Source: Stictocephala bisonia
Taxonomy: Eukaryota > Arthropoda > Insecta > Hemiptera > Membracidae
DNA length: 64,000 bases
Reading direction: 5' to 3'
Assembly (NCBI GenBank): GCA_035578905.1
Contig: JAQJVL010000147.1
Coordinates: 476,906 to 540,905, forward strand
Part shown: positions 36,723-48,829 of the stretch, piece by piece
Layout: every line of letters begins with the position of its first letter
Position numbering within the stretch: position 1 is the first letter of the stretch
Made by a program: the position numbers and the translations under genes
Notes under the pieces: generated by a model
What the model saw: only the letters and a program-made list of their open reading frames with translations
The model's database searches: none
Told to the model about the DNA's origin: nothing

Positions 36723-39420
36723 TCCTAATGTGTTAATGATTTGAATTAAAACTTTATAATTTTGGATTTGTTCTATTAAAACATCTAAAAATGGACTAAC
36801 TATGAAATTTAAGATTTTTTGTTTTTACCTGAAACAGGTTTTGCAAAATTATTAGACTTAGACACCTCCAGGCTTGTAAGTCTATAATATGTCTAGCCTA
36901 AATTTTGGATGCTTTTTTTTGTACCAGTTGTAGCCTAAAGAATTTAATCCAGAAATGTAAGTTGCATATAGGCACAACTAACTGTTATACTGCTGGAATG
37001 AAAATGTTTTATTTAGACAGTATTAAATAGATTAATACTCGATTAATGTTTGTTAAACCTTGGAGTAGTTACCATCCACCAGTTTCGAGTGACTGTAACT
37101 AAATATTTATCTTTATATACTAAAAATGAACGATGACTGTTACAGTGTGATATTTTTATATGTTAAGGAAACTTACATTACCCTCACATGACTTACCATA
37201 TCTCTTAACCTTAAAATATGGCAAGAGTGTGCCAAAAGATCAGGGAATATAATTTTCGAGTTCAGTGGGGATAACGAGACCCAAGACACAGAGACAGTCT
37301 AAAGGTTACGTTGTCCATATATCATACAACACCCTATTCCTCCTGTATAATAGGGTATGCCGGGGCGGAACTGACAGACGGCAGGGGTAGCTGGCAGCGT
37401 GTCTACTATGTACAATCATTTATCTACTTTACGTCCGGTACTGAACACGATGTAAGCTATAGGTTTCCTGTCAAGGGTTTGGAGAAGTAAATTATTTCTT
37501 CGGAATCTGCAATTGTAAATCAAATAGAACCATTTACTTCGTTACGTTGCACTTAGTTTTTCACAATAAAAAGGCACATGGCGTAAAGTACATAAATATA
37601 TATAGGAAAAGGTCAGATACGTTCTTTACCCCGGATTTGTAGGTTTAAAGTGTATATATCTAGATTGCAGGTTATAACATGAAATTAATGAAACGATTGC
37701 AGGTAATTTTCTATCATTTTCCGAAGAAACCCAACACGACGTTTCGACTTGTTATAAAACAATTTTTTTCAAGTATTAAATCTAAATTACATTAAATCAA
37801 CCTATGATATTATTATTTTGATTTATACTAAAAATATCAATTAATAGTTTCATCCTAAATGCCAACCTATAAAAAAAACGGACACATAATTATTTTTTTA
37901 GCTTTAACTAAAAGTATTTAAAAGCGTTTTTGTTTTAACACTTTGGTTAAGCTGTTTCTGATTACAATATCTTACACATTTGATACAAATGTATCAAACA
38001 CAGTAATACAATATCGTAATATGTTACTAATTTAGGGATCTTTCCGTTATTTCACTACCACTACTTTTTTCTACTCTCACTACTCACAACCGCTTGATAA
38101 ATATTATACTGCTTAGAAACTGTTTCCTTATCATTTTTACGACCGCTGTCGTATTCCTTATCCGCTAGGAATCCAATATCTCTGGCCTTATCTTATCGCT
38201 TTCCAAGAACTTACACACGGAGAGCGCATCCGGCGGTAAGTCAATCATTGGATTTACCAGTTTGTGATCAACTCTAGTAGCCATCTAACCTAACTTACCC
38301 TGACAAAACCTAACCTAACCATAATTACGATCAAAACAGTAGTGGAAGTAACGGAAAAATTAGTGTTAGTGAATTAACGGGAAAGGTCCTAATTTAGTTC
38401 TGGTAATAAATGGCTCCCGTGTTGGAGTCCCATGTTTCACTAAACTGAGAAGATCTTTGTAATTTGTTTTTAATCATAAAAAAGCAGATATGAAATTGTT
38501 ATTCATGATATTGTTGTTAAACATATTATAAAACCTATTGAATATGATATAGTTTGTTTGTATATTGTTTAGTTGTACAAATTTCTGCCAGGCCTATGTT
38601 ACATTCTTAGAAGTAGTAGATTTCAGTTAGCATATTATATGTAAGTAGAACTACAAAACATGTCAACTTCACACTGGAAGGAATATTTTAATATACGGTC
38701 AAAATGTACCGATATTATGGTTATCGATTTCGGTACACCAGGTTTACCATCCTCAGACCAGAAGCTTTCAAGATGGAGTAAAGAAACTATAATACGAAAA
38801 CGTCATTCCTTCGTTAATCCATCTGTTCTGAGGATAGTAAACTGGTTGGCCAAAATTAAACACAATAATGTTTGTACATTTTGTACTTGTTATCGAAATG
38901 TTGTGTTACGGCTTACTTGTTTTTTCTTTCTCAAGATAAGTTTTAATTTGGTCTGTCATCTTATTTTAAATGGATAAGTTAAGTTACTCGTTATATAACG
39001 ATAAAATTGGTTTGGCAAAAATAAATCTAAAAAAATTAGTAGACTAAACAATCCATCGCAAAAACGACCTTTCTTAATGTAACATGAAAGTTATGCTACT
39101 AGTTGATAATCTGAAAATCAGTTGCTCAACTGACCAATTAATTAATTATTCATTATACTTAACCCACAAACTTAATTCAGAGCAAAGCTATTACAAAATC
39201 GTCTCCCTCTTTTTTTAGCTTTTGTGTTTTTTACATAGGTTCAATTACTGCATTTTCATCACTATGTAAAGTACTTATCAAAGATTTCCAGATAAAAAAT
39301 AAAATTCATTTATATCTTTATAAATTTGTTTGTTTAAATTATGTATAATCCATATTATTAGAAAAGTTCTAATAAGAAAAAATCTAAGGGCTCCTAAGTA
39401 TAGTAAAGTTATATTATAAA
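36723..39420. other. AT-rich gene-free DNA
   Basis: No gene recognised. A cluster of CTAACCTAAC-type motifs lies at about 38,284-38,325, resembling the arthropod CCTAA telomere unit but broken by other bases. Confidence 0.45.
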
Positions 39421-39500
39421 ATAACAATTGAGCACCCTTAAACATTTTATTAAATGTACACCGATCGGTTTCGGCAATTATTACATCTTCATAGGTGTTT
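39421..39500 (-). mobile_element. Possible retroelement 3' motif with hammerhead-like core
   Basis: On the minus strand ATGAAGATG is followed after ~14 bases by CCGAAACCGATCGG and then an AATAAAATG stretch. Similar GATGA...CCGAAACCGGTCG arrangements end many arthropod repeats and resemble the CUGANGA...GAAA hammerhead core. Here the essential C is A, so any ribozyme would be dead. Confidence 0.25.
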
Positions 39501-41740
39501 ACTTTCTAAGCTGTTATATATAATCCATATTATATATAACTTTTAAAAACACAATGCTGTTAATATATATTTTAAAGTTAAATTTCAAAAGAAATTTATC
39601 TCTTAGTTTAGATTATTTTGACTTTATTAAAAGTAACTAATAGTCTGACTCCCCCCACTTCTCTAATAGTCTATTTGCATAACATAATTTTTCTACAGAA
39701 TTGAACTAAAAAATATTTTTAAGGGATTTCACTGATATTGTACGTTTGTTAAGTTATTTACACTAGATCAGTTCATCCTCGTACATACGTGTCAAATAAG
39801 TCATCTCCCTTACAGCTCAAAGTGATGATAACGATTTATACTGTGACATCATATCGTTATTTGATAACGTTTTTTTAATCGTATACCAATTTATTAATAG
39901 CTGTATATTTTGGTTTTACATTGGCATAACTTGTTAAATAATTTACAAAAACAGTTGGTTGACGTTTATTTTATTTTGGGAGTGCCCATCAACCCACTAG
40001 ATAATTGAAGTGGGACTTACTTTTAGTTTTTGAGATCGTGCAATCAGATTTATTATAGTTACTTTTTGTAATTTATTATTTATTATCATTTTAATTTTGG
40101 TATTTTTAAAATATGAAAGATTCACTATACTTTTCTGAAACTTAATAATAAAGTGCTGTTAAATATAAAATTAAATATCTGGTGCTTTTATATGAGTTTT
40201 AATGTTTAAAAAAGAAAAAATAATTAATTGAATTTTTCGTAGTACGTTAAGAGTAATATGTCTACAATGAATGTGGGGAGGAATTTGAAAGGGCGGAAGG
40301 TACTACAATTTACTTTTTTGTCCAGAAAACAAACGATACCTTTAATTTCACTTTAGCTGATAATCTTTTTTACTTTTTGCTACAAACCTAAACGTACAAA
40401 AAGCTAATCACAGCCCATTATGAGTTATTTGTGGGTGTAATTGAAAAAGGAGGGAGCACAGAATTACTATTCGCTGATTACGGGGTTCTCTAGAGAAGCA
40501 GAATTCACCTGTCCAACCCCAAAGAAAATGCAAGTTGATTGGATAGGGGTGGGTGGTCATTTGTCGGCGATTTGCAAAGGGGTTCACGGGAATTCCTCGA
40601 CCTACCACTATGAAATCTAATATATGACAAATTCTATATGATATAGAACAGAATTTATACTGAAATATATCAAATATAAAAGAGAATATAAGAAATTGAG
40701 ATGTAAAATAACTTTTTCAAAAGATGTTCAAGCCACACAGAACATTCCAAAACAAACCAATTAACATTTTCAATAAGTAACTACTTGGTAAATACATTAA
40801 TAATAACAGCTGACATTAAATTCATTAAAATATATTATTCTAGCTGTACCCACCAGGTTCACCGGTCACAATATTGAGTTTGATTATATAATCGAAATGT
40901 GCAGCAAGCTTTCAATTTAGAATGTATCCAATTTATAACAGCTGATGTAATATATAATTTACTACTGTACTCTTTCATTTTTAATTTTAAAATATAGCCT
41001 AGCACAATTTTATTCGATTTGTTTTTTTAACAGCTATTCATCAAATCAATCAGTCAATATAGTTCCATAAAAATGTTTGAGGCCAGTGGGACGAATTTGT
41101 CTGGTCGGAGAGGAAAATCGTTTCTTAGTGAGCCACTAGCGGCCAAGATAAACATAAAAGTTTTGGAGAAATAGTTATGAGTGGTAAATGACTTTATATA
41201 AACACGAGACATAAGTTACCACTTTGCGTATTGTATGTAGCTTTTCATGGTCTACAATTTAAATTAAATTCAACGTATATTTGCTAGCCTGTGACTTTAC
41301 TTTTTTTATTAGTTTCATTTATACATGACACCGATATTGTTTGTTTATTTACCGATATTTTTTCAACATTTTTACTCGATGAAGTTTTAGTTTCTTCTTA
41401 AACTTTACGTATAGTTACGAACACTAGAGATTCTTAATGCTATATTTTAGCCTGTAGCAAAATTTATTCCTAACAGCTTTAATGTATTGAATATTTTTGT
41501 GCAATGTTTGTACTAAAAATAAGAAGAGATTATTAAATTCTAAATTCAGTTTGAAATAACACGTTAGCCGAATTATTTTTTGACATTAATAATGAATATT
41601 TTATTTATTTAATATTTATTTATTTATTTTTTTTTTTTTTAATAAACATCTGCATAGGCACTATGTACATTTGGCCCACCTCTTTAAATATATTTTATTG
41701 TGTTTATTTGTACGTAACCTATGAACACTTTCTTATTCAT
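39501..41740. other. AT-rich gene-free DNA
   Basis: A slightly GC-richer bit at 40,490-40,610 has no recognisable motif. TTTA/T runs occur at about 41,596-41,642. Confidence 0.45.
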
Positions 41741-41751
41741 TGTCTATGGTC

Positions 41752-41882
41752 CTATCGGCATAGACACCCTAGACTTCTTTAGTAGTGTCTATGACGATGG
41801 TAACCATTGAGCGGACGCCATGTCAGTATTAAGGGGATCGAGCACAGAACTTATCGCCTACAATCACTAAAACATCGCCTAT
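41752..41882. repeat. Dispersed repeat, copy 1
   Basis: Aligns with 57,840-57,962. Both contain AGACTTCT.TAGTAGTGTCTA, then AACCATTGAGCGGACGCC, GTATTAAG and ATCGCCTACAAT in order. A short inverted repeat (TAGACAC / GTGTCTA) lies at the left. Confidence 0.8.
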
Positions 41883-44140
41883 ATTAACTGAAACTTTCAG
41901 TTTTGGATATGATCGATTGTGATTTTAAAAATTCAAGCAGGTAAAACAGTCATTTTGGTTTTCAAATTACGTTGTTCATAATAAAAAAGTTTTATTCGTG
42001 CATTTAAATTACGCATCCTAGTTTAAATGTGATAAACGAAGTGTTAATTTACTATTTTATTTTAAACTGACTCTTAAACTTTAGTTTACATTTAAACACT
42101 GTTAATAACATTTAAAGAAACAAAAAAAGTTTTGCATTTTTTTTTATTTTTCTAATTTATTTTATGTTTTCTTGAAATAACCTCAAGTGTTTCAAGAAAA
42201 CAAGGCTATGTCAAGTTCTTACAGTCAAAAGCTGTATGATTTGGTTGAGGTTAAGCAAGGTTAGAATGAGTTGTTCATACTGAAAGAATACAATCTAAAG
42301 AGTGATAATATTTGTAGATTTTATTTACCTCTAATCTAAGTTTGATAAATCACACACAACTTGTGACGAGTGACAGATCTGAAAAATACATTGTTATAAT
42401 ATGAAACTAATATTTATAATTAGAGAGAGAGAGAGCTTAATAATTATATAGGGTTATTATAATTTTTAGAGCAAACATAAGCTCATAAAACACTGACTGA
42501 CTAAACATTATTTTTATTTATTCTTAATATTATTATTTTTATCGTTTTATTAAAAATGTATCTTGATTGTTATTTTTATAAGAATATAAGTCTTAAACCT
42601 TACTTGTACATTTTTAGATTTTCCCGAGCTGCAATCGATTAATGAAGTAATAGATTTCAAAACAAGAGATGTGAAATCGTCCCTAATTAGTTGCCACACA
42701 GAGCTTTCAATCTTGACTACTGGGGCGTGTCGTCACCGGAGTAGAATCCATGACACGTCCGCCGACATCCTACGGTCTGATAAACCCCTGAGACCATTTT
42801 AGCAGATCTTTTCCCTAAAAGAGTTTTAAAGTTGTTTTTCTAATATGGTGAAATATAGATAATATATGACTTACACTGGTTTACTTACATCCGTATCAAT
42901 ATCAATTGATCATAACTACGAGGACAATTTTAATTTAGGCATAGACAATTTAAAATGGGACATAAAAATAGTCATTATTTTATAGAATTCCTCTGGTCTG
43001 TGGAAGATTAACAAAGTTTACTGAAACCGATCATTGTAATATTTGTATGTTTTGTACATATACTGTAATACGTTTATGTTGTGTGGCGTTCACTTGGTTT
43101 CTATTTCTAACAACTCGTCATATCTAAGATACTATTAAATATATTTCTTAAACTATCAAGTAAACACAATATCAAGTTAAGCCCTCACATGGTTGATAAG
43201 TGTAGCTATAACAGTTTAGTGTTTAGCTATTTCATATATTTAAGTCCTACTGTCAGCTCAACGTGTCTTTAAATCACAGATATTATTTTTTTTTTTTTTT
43301 ATAAACCATCAATATTATTGTATAAAATATTAATTAGAATACTTCTCCGTTGTTCTTTTTTTAAATCTCCTATCCAACGTCTATAAATAGTACTTCCAAA
43401 ATATTCTGCGAACTTATTTTAAAAATAATTGTAAATTATGTCTCAATTAGCGTAATAGATTACTGAAATGTTTGATAAACAGCAACTAACTTAAAGGTGT
43501 CATTAGTACATTGACCAATTCAATTATGATGTTAACTAAATCCTGAATTTTACTTTAATTAGATTTTATTTAGTAGTGTTTGTTGTAAAAAGCGTTCTCT
43601 ACCAAAGCACTAAATTGTCAAAACAGTAAATTTTAGGCGTTTAATAGTGCCCATACTATAAACATATAACATTCCATACAATCCTAATTGAAACGCCACT
43701 TTCCAGTCTTATACTTGTACATTCAATCGTAAAAAATATACATAAAACTTGTATGGAGTATGTTTATAATAAATATGAGCGCTTTTAAACACCCAGATGA
43801 CTGTTTTAATGTATTAGTGCTTAGGATCCACTTGAGTCGAAAATGCTTTTAAGCAACAAAGACACTCATTAAAATCCAAATCAAGTAATAATCCGTGTTT
43901 TGTTAAAGTCATAAGAATCTTAACAAAATTGTCATAATCATTTTAAGTAACAAGAAAATCGAACAAATGTTAATTTTTTTACCATCTAAATATTATTGTT
44001 TAAAATAGATATAACTAATAATATTTTTCTCTAAATTTTCAAATGTACACAGAATGTAAAATACAAACCGTCCGTTCAAAATACGTACGTACGGTAACCC
44101 TACCTAACACCAACACGGTGTCCGGGCAATGATTACCGTC
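41883..44140. other. AT-rich gene-free DNA
   Basis: A (GA)n run lies at about 42,422-42,434. A small GC-richer patch lies at 42,715-42,800. Nothing else is recognised. Confidence 0.45.
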
Positions 44141-44900
44141 AGGGGCGTCTGTGGAAAGAGGTTGTTTAGGTCTTGATGTTGAGTAGGGAGGATAACTGAG
44201 CATCAGGCTCGTCAGTTAAATAAAAATCAGATCAATACAACGTGGATTAGATGGGGACGTGGATTTGATTCAATCTACTCGTTTGGATTTGAAGATAATC
44301 TTAGTTACTCGGCTGATGAGCCTTAATTAAAAGGACTTTTCTAAGAATCAGCAAACCTAAGTTAAAAACGCAGCCTAAACATTTTATGTTCTCACTCGTA
44401 AAGGAGTGTCTGGTTTTTTGGTAATATGGGGTGGCCACAGTTTGTTATTATGTTATCTATACAGAATAACTGAGTACCAAACTTGTCAATTAACTCAAAA
44501 TTAAACCAAATACAACGTGATTTAGATTTCAACATGCACGCCTCTTAGTTACTCGGCTGATGAAAGGGCCTTTTCTAAGAATCAGCAAACCTAAGTTAGT
44601 AACACAGTTTAAACTTATTTTCTCAGTTCTCTTAATAAAGAGTTAAAGTCTAATCAATTGTTGCCATCAGCATGGAACAACTGAGGATGTCTGTCTGGGT
44701 GTTGGTGTTAGAGGGTGGTTAGAGTTATGATGTTGTCTATGGAAGATAACCGACTATCAGGCTTGTCAGTTGGTTGAAAATCAACCAATATTACGTGTTT
44801 CGGATTACAACATGAGTTTTAGGTTCTTTAGCTGCCTATTGATGTTGTCTTTTATTAATAGGCTTTTTGTACCAATCAGATGAACTAAATTCAAAACAAA
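44140..44900. repeat. Diverged ~275-bp tandem repeat, about 2.7 copies
   Basis: The phrase ATAACTGAG.ATCAGGCTCGTCAGTTAA recurs in diverged form near 44,191, 44,465 and 44,746 (spacing about 274 and 281). Each is followed by AATACAACGTG-like and TTAGTTACTCGGCTGATGA-like segments. Copies 1 and 2 also share TTTTCTAAGAATCAGCAAAC. Confidence 0.8.
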
Positions 44901-45540
44901 GACATACTTCAAACATTATTCATTTATCTTAATCTGTATTTAGTTATAAATATATGAACAAAATATTTGTTTTAGTACATTTTCTTCAAGGTGATATTGT
45001 GTTCACGTCAATCCAGTCCAGGACGGGAGAGAGTCTAAGAGCAGCTGCCGCCCGCTATTTGTTCGCGAATGTTGACAATATTTCAACCTCTAATTGAAAA
45101 CATCTAGAAAGACATTAGTCCTATGTTTGCTTGGAGAGGGTCTAAGCAAACGGAAGTCGCTACACGGTGTGTTGACCTAAGGGTCGCTCTGCTGTTCAGC
45201 TGGACTAGATCGTCAAGTGTGTTTTACCATCAAAGTTTTTCTCGATCTCTACTTAAAAATGTTTATAGATGGGTAAGAGGTTATATAATTAGAAATAAAT
45301 AGCTTAAATAAAATTCGATAAATCTAGTTGTAGTAGTTGATTAAGTATATAAGAATAGTAGTTCATTATAAAGTTTACAACCAATTACTCATTCTTGACA
45401 TGTCTAATTTCTTCTTTGTTCAAATCATGCAAAAATAAGTACATGAAAAACATTATTTCGTACATTAGTTAGTTTCAGGTTGTACCTTGATCGTTAAATG
45501 ATCTTTTCAAAACTATATCCTTACCTTCTCAATATAGGAT
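44901..45540. other. Gene-free DNA
   Basis: No feature recognised. Confidence 0.45.
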
Positions 45541-45547
45541 TAACAGT

Positions 45548-45765
45548 AATAAAGTAAGTTAAAAGAAGTAAAGTTAATTTAAGTAAGTAATAAAGAAAGT
45601 TAATAGTAGAAAAGTTAAGTTGAGTAAGTAATAAAGTAAGTTAAAAGTAGTAAAGTTAAGTTAAGTAAGTAATAAAGTAAATTAAAAGTAGTAAAGTTAA
45701 GTTAAGTAAGTAATAAAGTAAGTTAAAAGTAGTAAAGTTAAGTTAAGTAAGTAATAAAGTAAGTA
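45548..45765. repeat. 41-bp minisatellite, about 5.3 copies
   Basis: AATAAAG anchors at 45,548, 45,589, 45,630, 45,671, 45,712 and 45,753 give an exact 41-bp period. The unit is A/G/T-rich (AGTTAAAAGTAGTAAAG and related), with almost no C. Confidence 0.96.
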
Positions 45766-46345
45766 CAATCTGCGTTCATAGAAAATCTAAAGTTGTTTTG
45801 CAGCTAATACATTAAGTAAATTCAAATAGCAAATATTAATTTTCTATGTTAACACATTACTCATGTTTAACCTTATCTCTACAATATCATCCCCTCGAGA
45901 CAGATTTTACTTTTAAGCAGGAACTTTACGTAATTTCATTATAAATTCACGTCAAAACATAAAAATCATGCCCATTCTTCAATTATTACAAATATATTGT
46001 AAAAATTTGTTTGTCATTACTTTTTAAGCGATTTTATGACAAATGTAGGGTAGAAAGCCCTAAAAGATATATCACAACTAAAATGTTCACTTTACTGACG
46101 AAGTTTACTCTTACATATAGCTAATTTATACGGTTGAACATGATTATGACGTAAGTCCGTATCACGTAAAAACTTGTAAATAAGTCCAAGGTCTTGAAAT
46201 TTCACATGAAGAGTTGAAGAGAAGAAATTGTTTTTTATTTTTAAATTGTTTTGATTTGTAATCTTTTTTCGTAGTTGCTTACTTGTATTTCTTACCTTAT
46301 TTTTTATAATTTTCCTTGGTTATTGGGCTATTAGCACAAAGAATA
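45766..46345. other. AT-rich gene-free DNA
   Basis: No feature recognised. Confidence 0.45.
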
Positions 46346-46594
46346 AAGAAACACATGTCGCTTTCTTATGTCTACAGCGAATGCCTCAGTGGCACTTACA
46401 AATAGATTACAACTAACGTACACCTTTATACATCTATAGTAATAATAATTACTACGTTTAACTTTGAGGATTGGGAGGGAATAAGGGAGGAACTGAAAAG
46501 GTACTGGTCCTGCCATCGCACGGCAAACTGAAGAAATAAATACTCGACACACAAACTCGATACGCATCCAATCGTGCGACCTCTGTTTCTTTCT
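46346..46594. mobile_element. MITE-like element, copy 2
   Basis: About 249 bp with terminal inverted repeats AAGAAACACATGTCGC and GCGACCTCTGTTTCTTTCTT. Similar throughout to 22,965-23,218. It lies within the inferred large intron of the minus-strand candidate gene. Confidence 0.6.
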
Positions 46595-46846
46595 TCTCTA
46601 TGGCTATTAGTAAATGTAGGGATTAGTCGACCTTGGTTGGTAACAAGACTACACTCGTTCATCTACACCCATTCGCCATACATATTAACTAGATATTAGT
46701 TAATCAGCATCTTAGTAAATAAAAAAAATGCATATGACATCACCACTTTATTTACATTAGAATGGTAAGTAAAGGTAAACATTATCTAACATAAAATCAA
46801 TGCCAATCACTTTTACTTACATCCGACCCTGGAGTCCAGCTCTCAC

Positions 46847-46999
46847 CTTCACTGGAAGGTCGGCGATCTCCAATTCAAAGCGGGTGTAATGAATAGATGC
46901 AGCAAGGAAGTGTGGACCTGGACCACCGGGATGGTTTGCAAATGAGCCCCCAGCGGAAGATCAATCTTCGTTACGGGTTTCCGTCGGCCGTCCCCATTT
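46847..46999 (-). pseudogene. Candidate internal exon with an in-frame TGA, product not recognised
   Basis: A minus-strand acceptor-like tract (TTTTTCGGATTTTCGCTCAG) ends at 47,000. A strong donor AAG|GTGAGA lies at 46,847/46,846. The 153 bp between are GC-rich. The frame that splices in phase 0 to 32,732 ends with HFLAASIHYTRFELEIADLPVK and has a glycine/proline-rich part before it (HPGGPGP). It has a TGA about 13 codons in (about 46,963-46,961). The +1 frame covers the first half without a stop (KPVTKIDLPLGAHLQ) and stops at the end. So either the true acceptor is further in, there is a frameshift, or this is a decayed copy. A weaker donor (GATGTAAGT) lies 22 bp beyond. Not recognised. Confidence 0.3.
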
Positions 47000-47109
47000 C
47001 TGAGCGAAAATCCGAAAAAGAGAGCGACGTGTCAACGGAGACGTCTTTTGTCGCTGCATGTCACTTTATTGAATGGGATTTACATCCTATTGTAAAGAGT
47101 TTTTGATTA

Positions 47110-48815
47110 GATTCCGTCTGTTTTCGTCCTGTGGAACATGATTTACGTGAATCGTAATCTGATATATAATATGTTTATTATAGTTAAAATATTTATTTAC
47201 AATATTACATCTGTAATTAATTTTTTTTTAATTTGTATTATAATAGAGCGTGTTCAACCCTATATTAATAATGAGCAAAATTATTGCTAGTATAGTATTG
47301 TAATCACCAGATTGTGTAATTAACTCAATAACCACACACCAGTGATACTTTCTACCAGAAAATGTATAGTTTAATCAAATCAACTGAATTTGCAACAGAA
47401 AATTACACTTTTGTAAATTAATTAAGGTTAATAATACCGACATAAATTACGTAATTGTGTAAATATAATCGGGTACTGTTTTTTTACATTTGAGTAATGT
47501 GGGAGTGTTTTAAGTTTGGCGATTACTGGGCAGTGAGTTCTGTACTGTTTAATCAAATTGACTGAATTTATAATAAGAAATTATAATTTTTAGTATTTTA
47601 TATTTTACATGAAATAAATATATATTTATATATAACAAACACAAACTTTTGTATACACGTTATTATGTGTGTTAAATATTGATAGGTGTTTCGAAGGATT
47701 TTGTGTCTTACTAAATTGTATCAATAAAGTTACACCACATTAATTGTGAGTAGAAATAGGTATTACTTGTATAATACAGCCTTTCTAGATGAGGAATGTT
47801 ATACGTGGGCCTATGATGTGATTCATAGCAACGGTGGCAAAAGTCGACAGTAACATTATGGAAGGAATAAATTTCATTATTTCACTGTAAATCCTGCTAA
47901 TCTTAGGTCTTCAGAAAAAAATGCGAACTGAATAAAAGGTAATTTTCAAAAATGAATATCTGGTTATCCAGTAATGACAGTAAAAAGACTGAATCGCAGT
48001 CATTTTCAAAGTAGAACTTCTGCAGAGTTTACCCCTTGATAAATGATAGGTCAACTAAATTAAAGGGAAAGATAATAGTTGACTAAGAGCAGTTTTCATT
48101 AGTGTGGATGTTTTCAGTACTAAATAGATCAAGTAGACTAAATTAATGATTGGTATTAACTACCCATTATATCGGGAAACATAATCTTTTACAGACTTAC
48201 ATAACTATTGGATTTGACTCAAGTTAGTTGCAAATCATGGGAATTAATTCAGTTCCATCAATTCTCATAAAATTATGTAACAACAATTACGGGTTATTTT
48301 CTTTTTTAGTAATGTAATGATTTGATTATCTTTACGACTTTAATTAATTTTACGACTTCGATTAATTTACGAAAATCCACCAATCCATCGATATTAGAAG
48401 GCTTATCTCAGACCAATACTAGGGATCTGATGAGGGAATGATAAAAAACACGTAAATAGTTTTCTTGCAATGTCTCTTTCAAAATTGCTATTGTATGGAT
48501 GTTGGACTAATATAAAAATAGATATTTCAAATTACATCACGTATATATACTATGGACATCATACTAAGATTTCTAAGAGGGATTGAACTATGTTTTATAT
48601 AATTATAATGTTAAAGGAGACTCTCTTGAGCAGCATCTCTTCAACAATTACTCTGCCTATTATGACATATGAAGTATTTTAATAATCTACTTTAGGTTAA
48701 GTATAAAATTACAGTACAAGTGAACGTCACACAGCACAAAATATATATTACAATATATGCACAAAATGCACAAACATATTACAATACAAGTACAAAATGC
48801 ACAAATGATCGATTT
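47110..48815. other. AT-rich gene-free DNA
   Basis: No feature recognised. Short duplications around ACAAAATGCACAAA occur at about 48,735-48,805. Confidence 0.45.
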
Positions 48816-48829
48816 CGATGAACCACGCT

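Noticed and set aside
38284..38325. Telomere (CCTAA)n, also seen at 50,305 and 60,955
   Set aside because: Only two or three units, interrupted each time; too short to be a telomere or a clear interstitial telomeric array.
46897..47106. 69-codon plus frame over the candidate exon
   Set aside because: The minus strand has better splice signals and a more protein-like reading; no motif on the plus strand. Not fully excluded.
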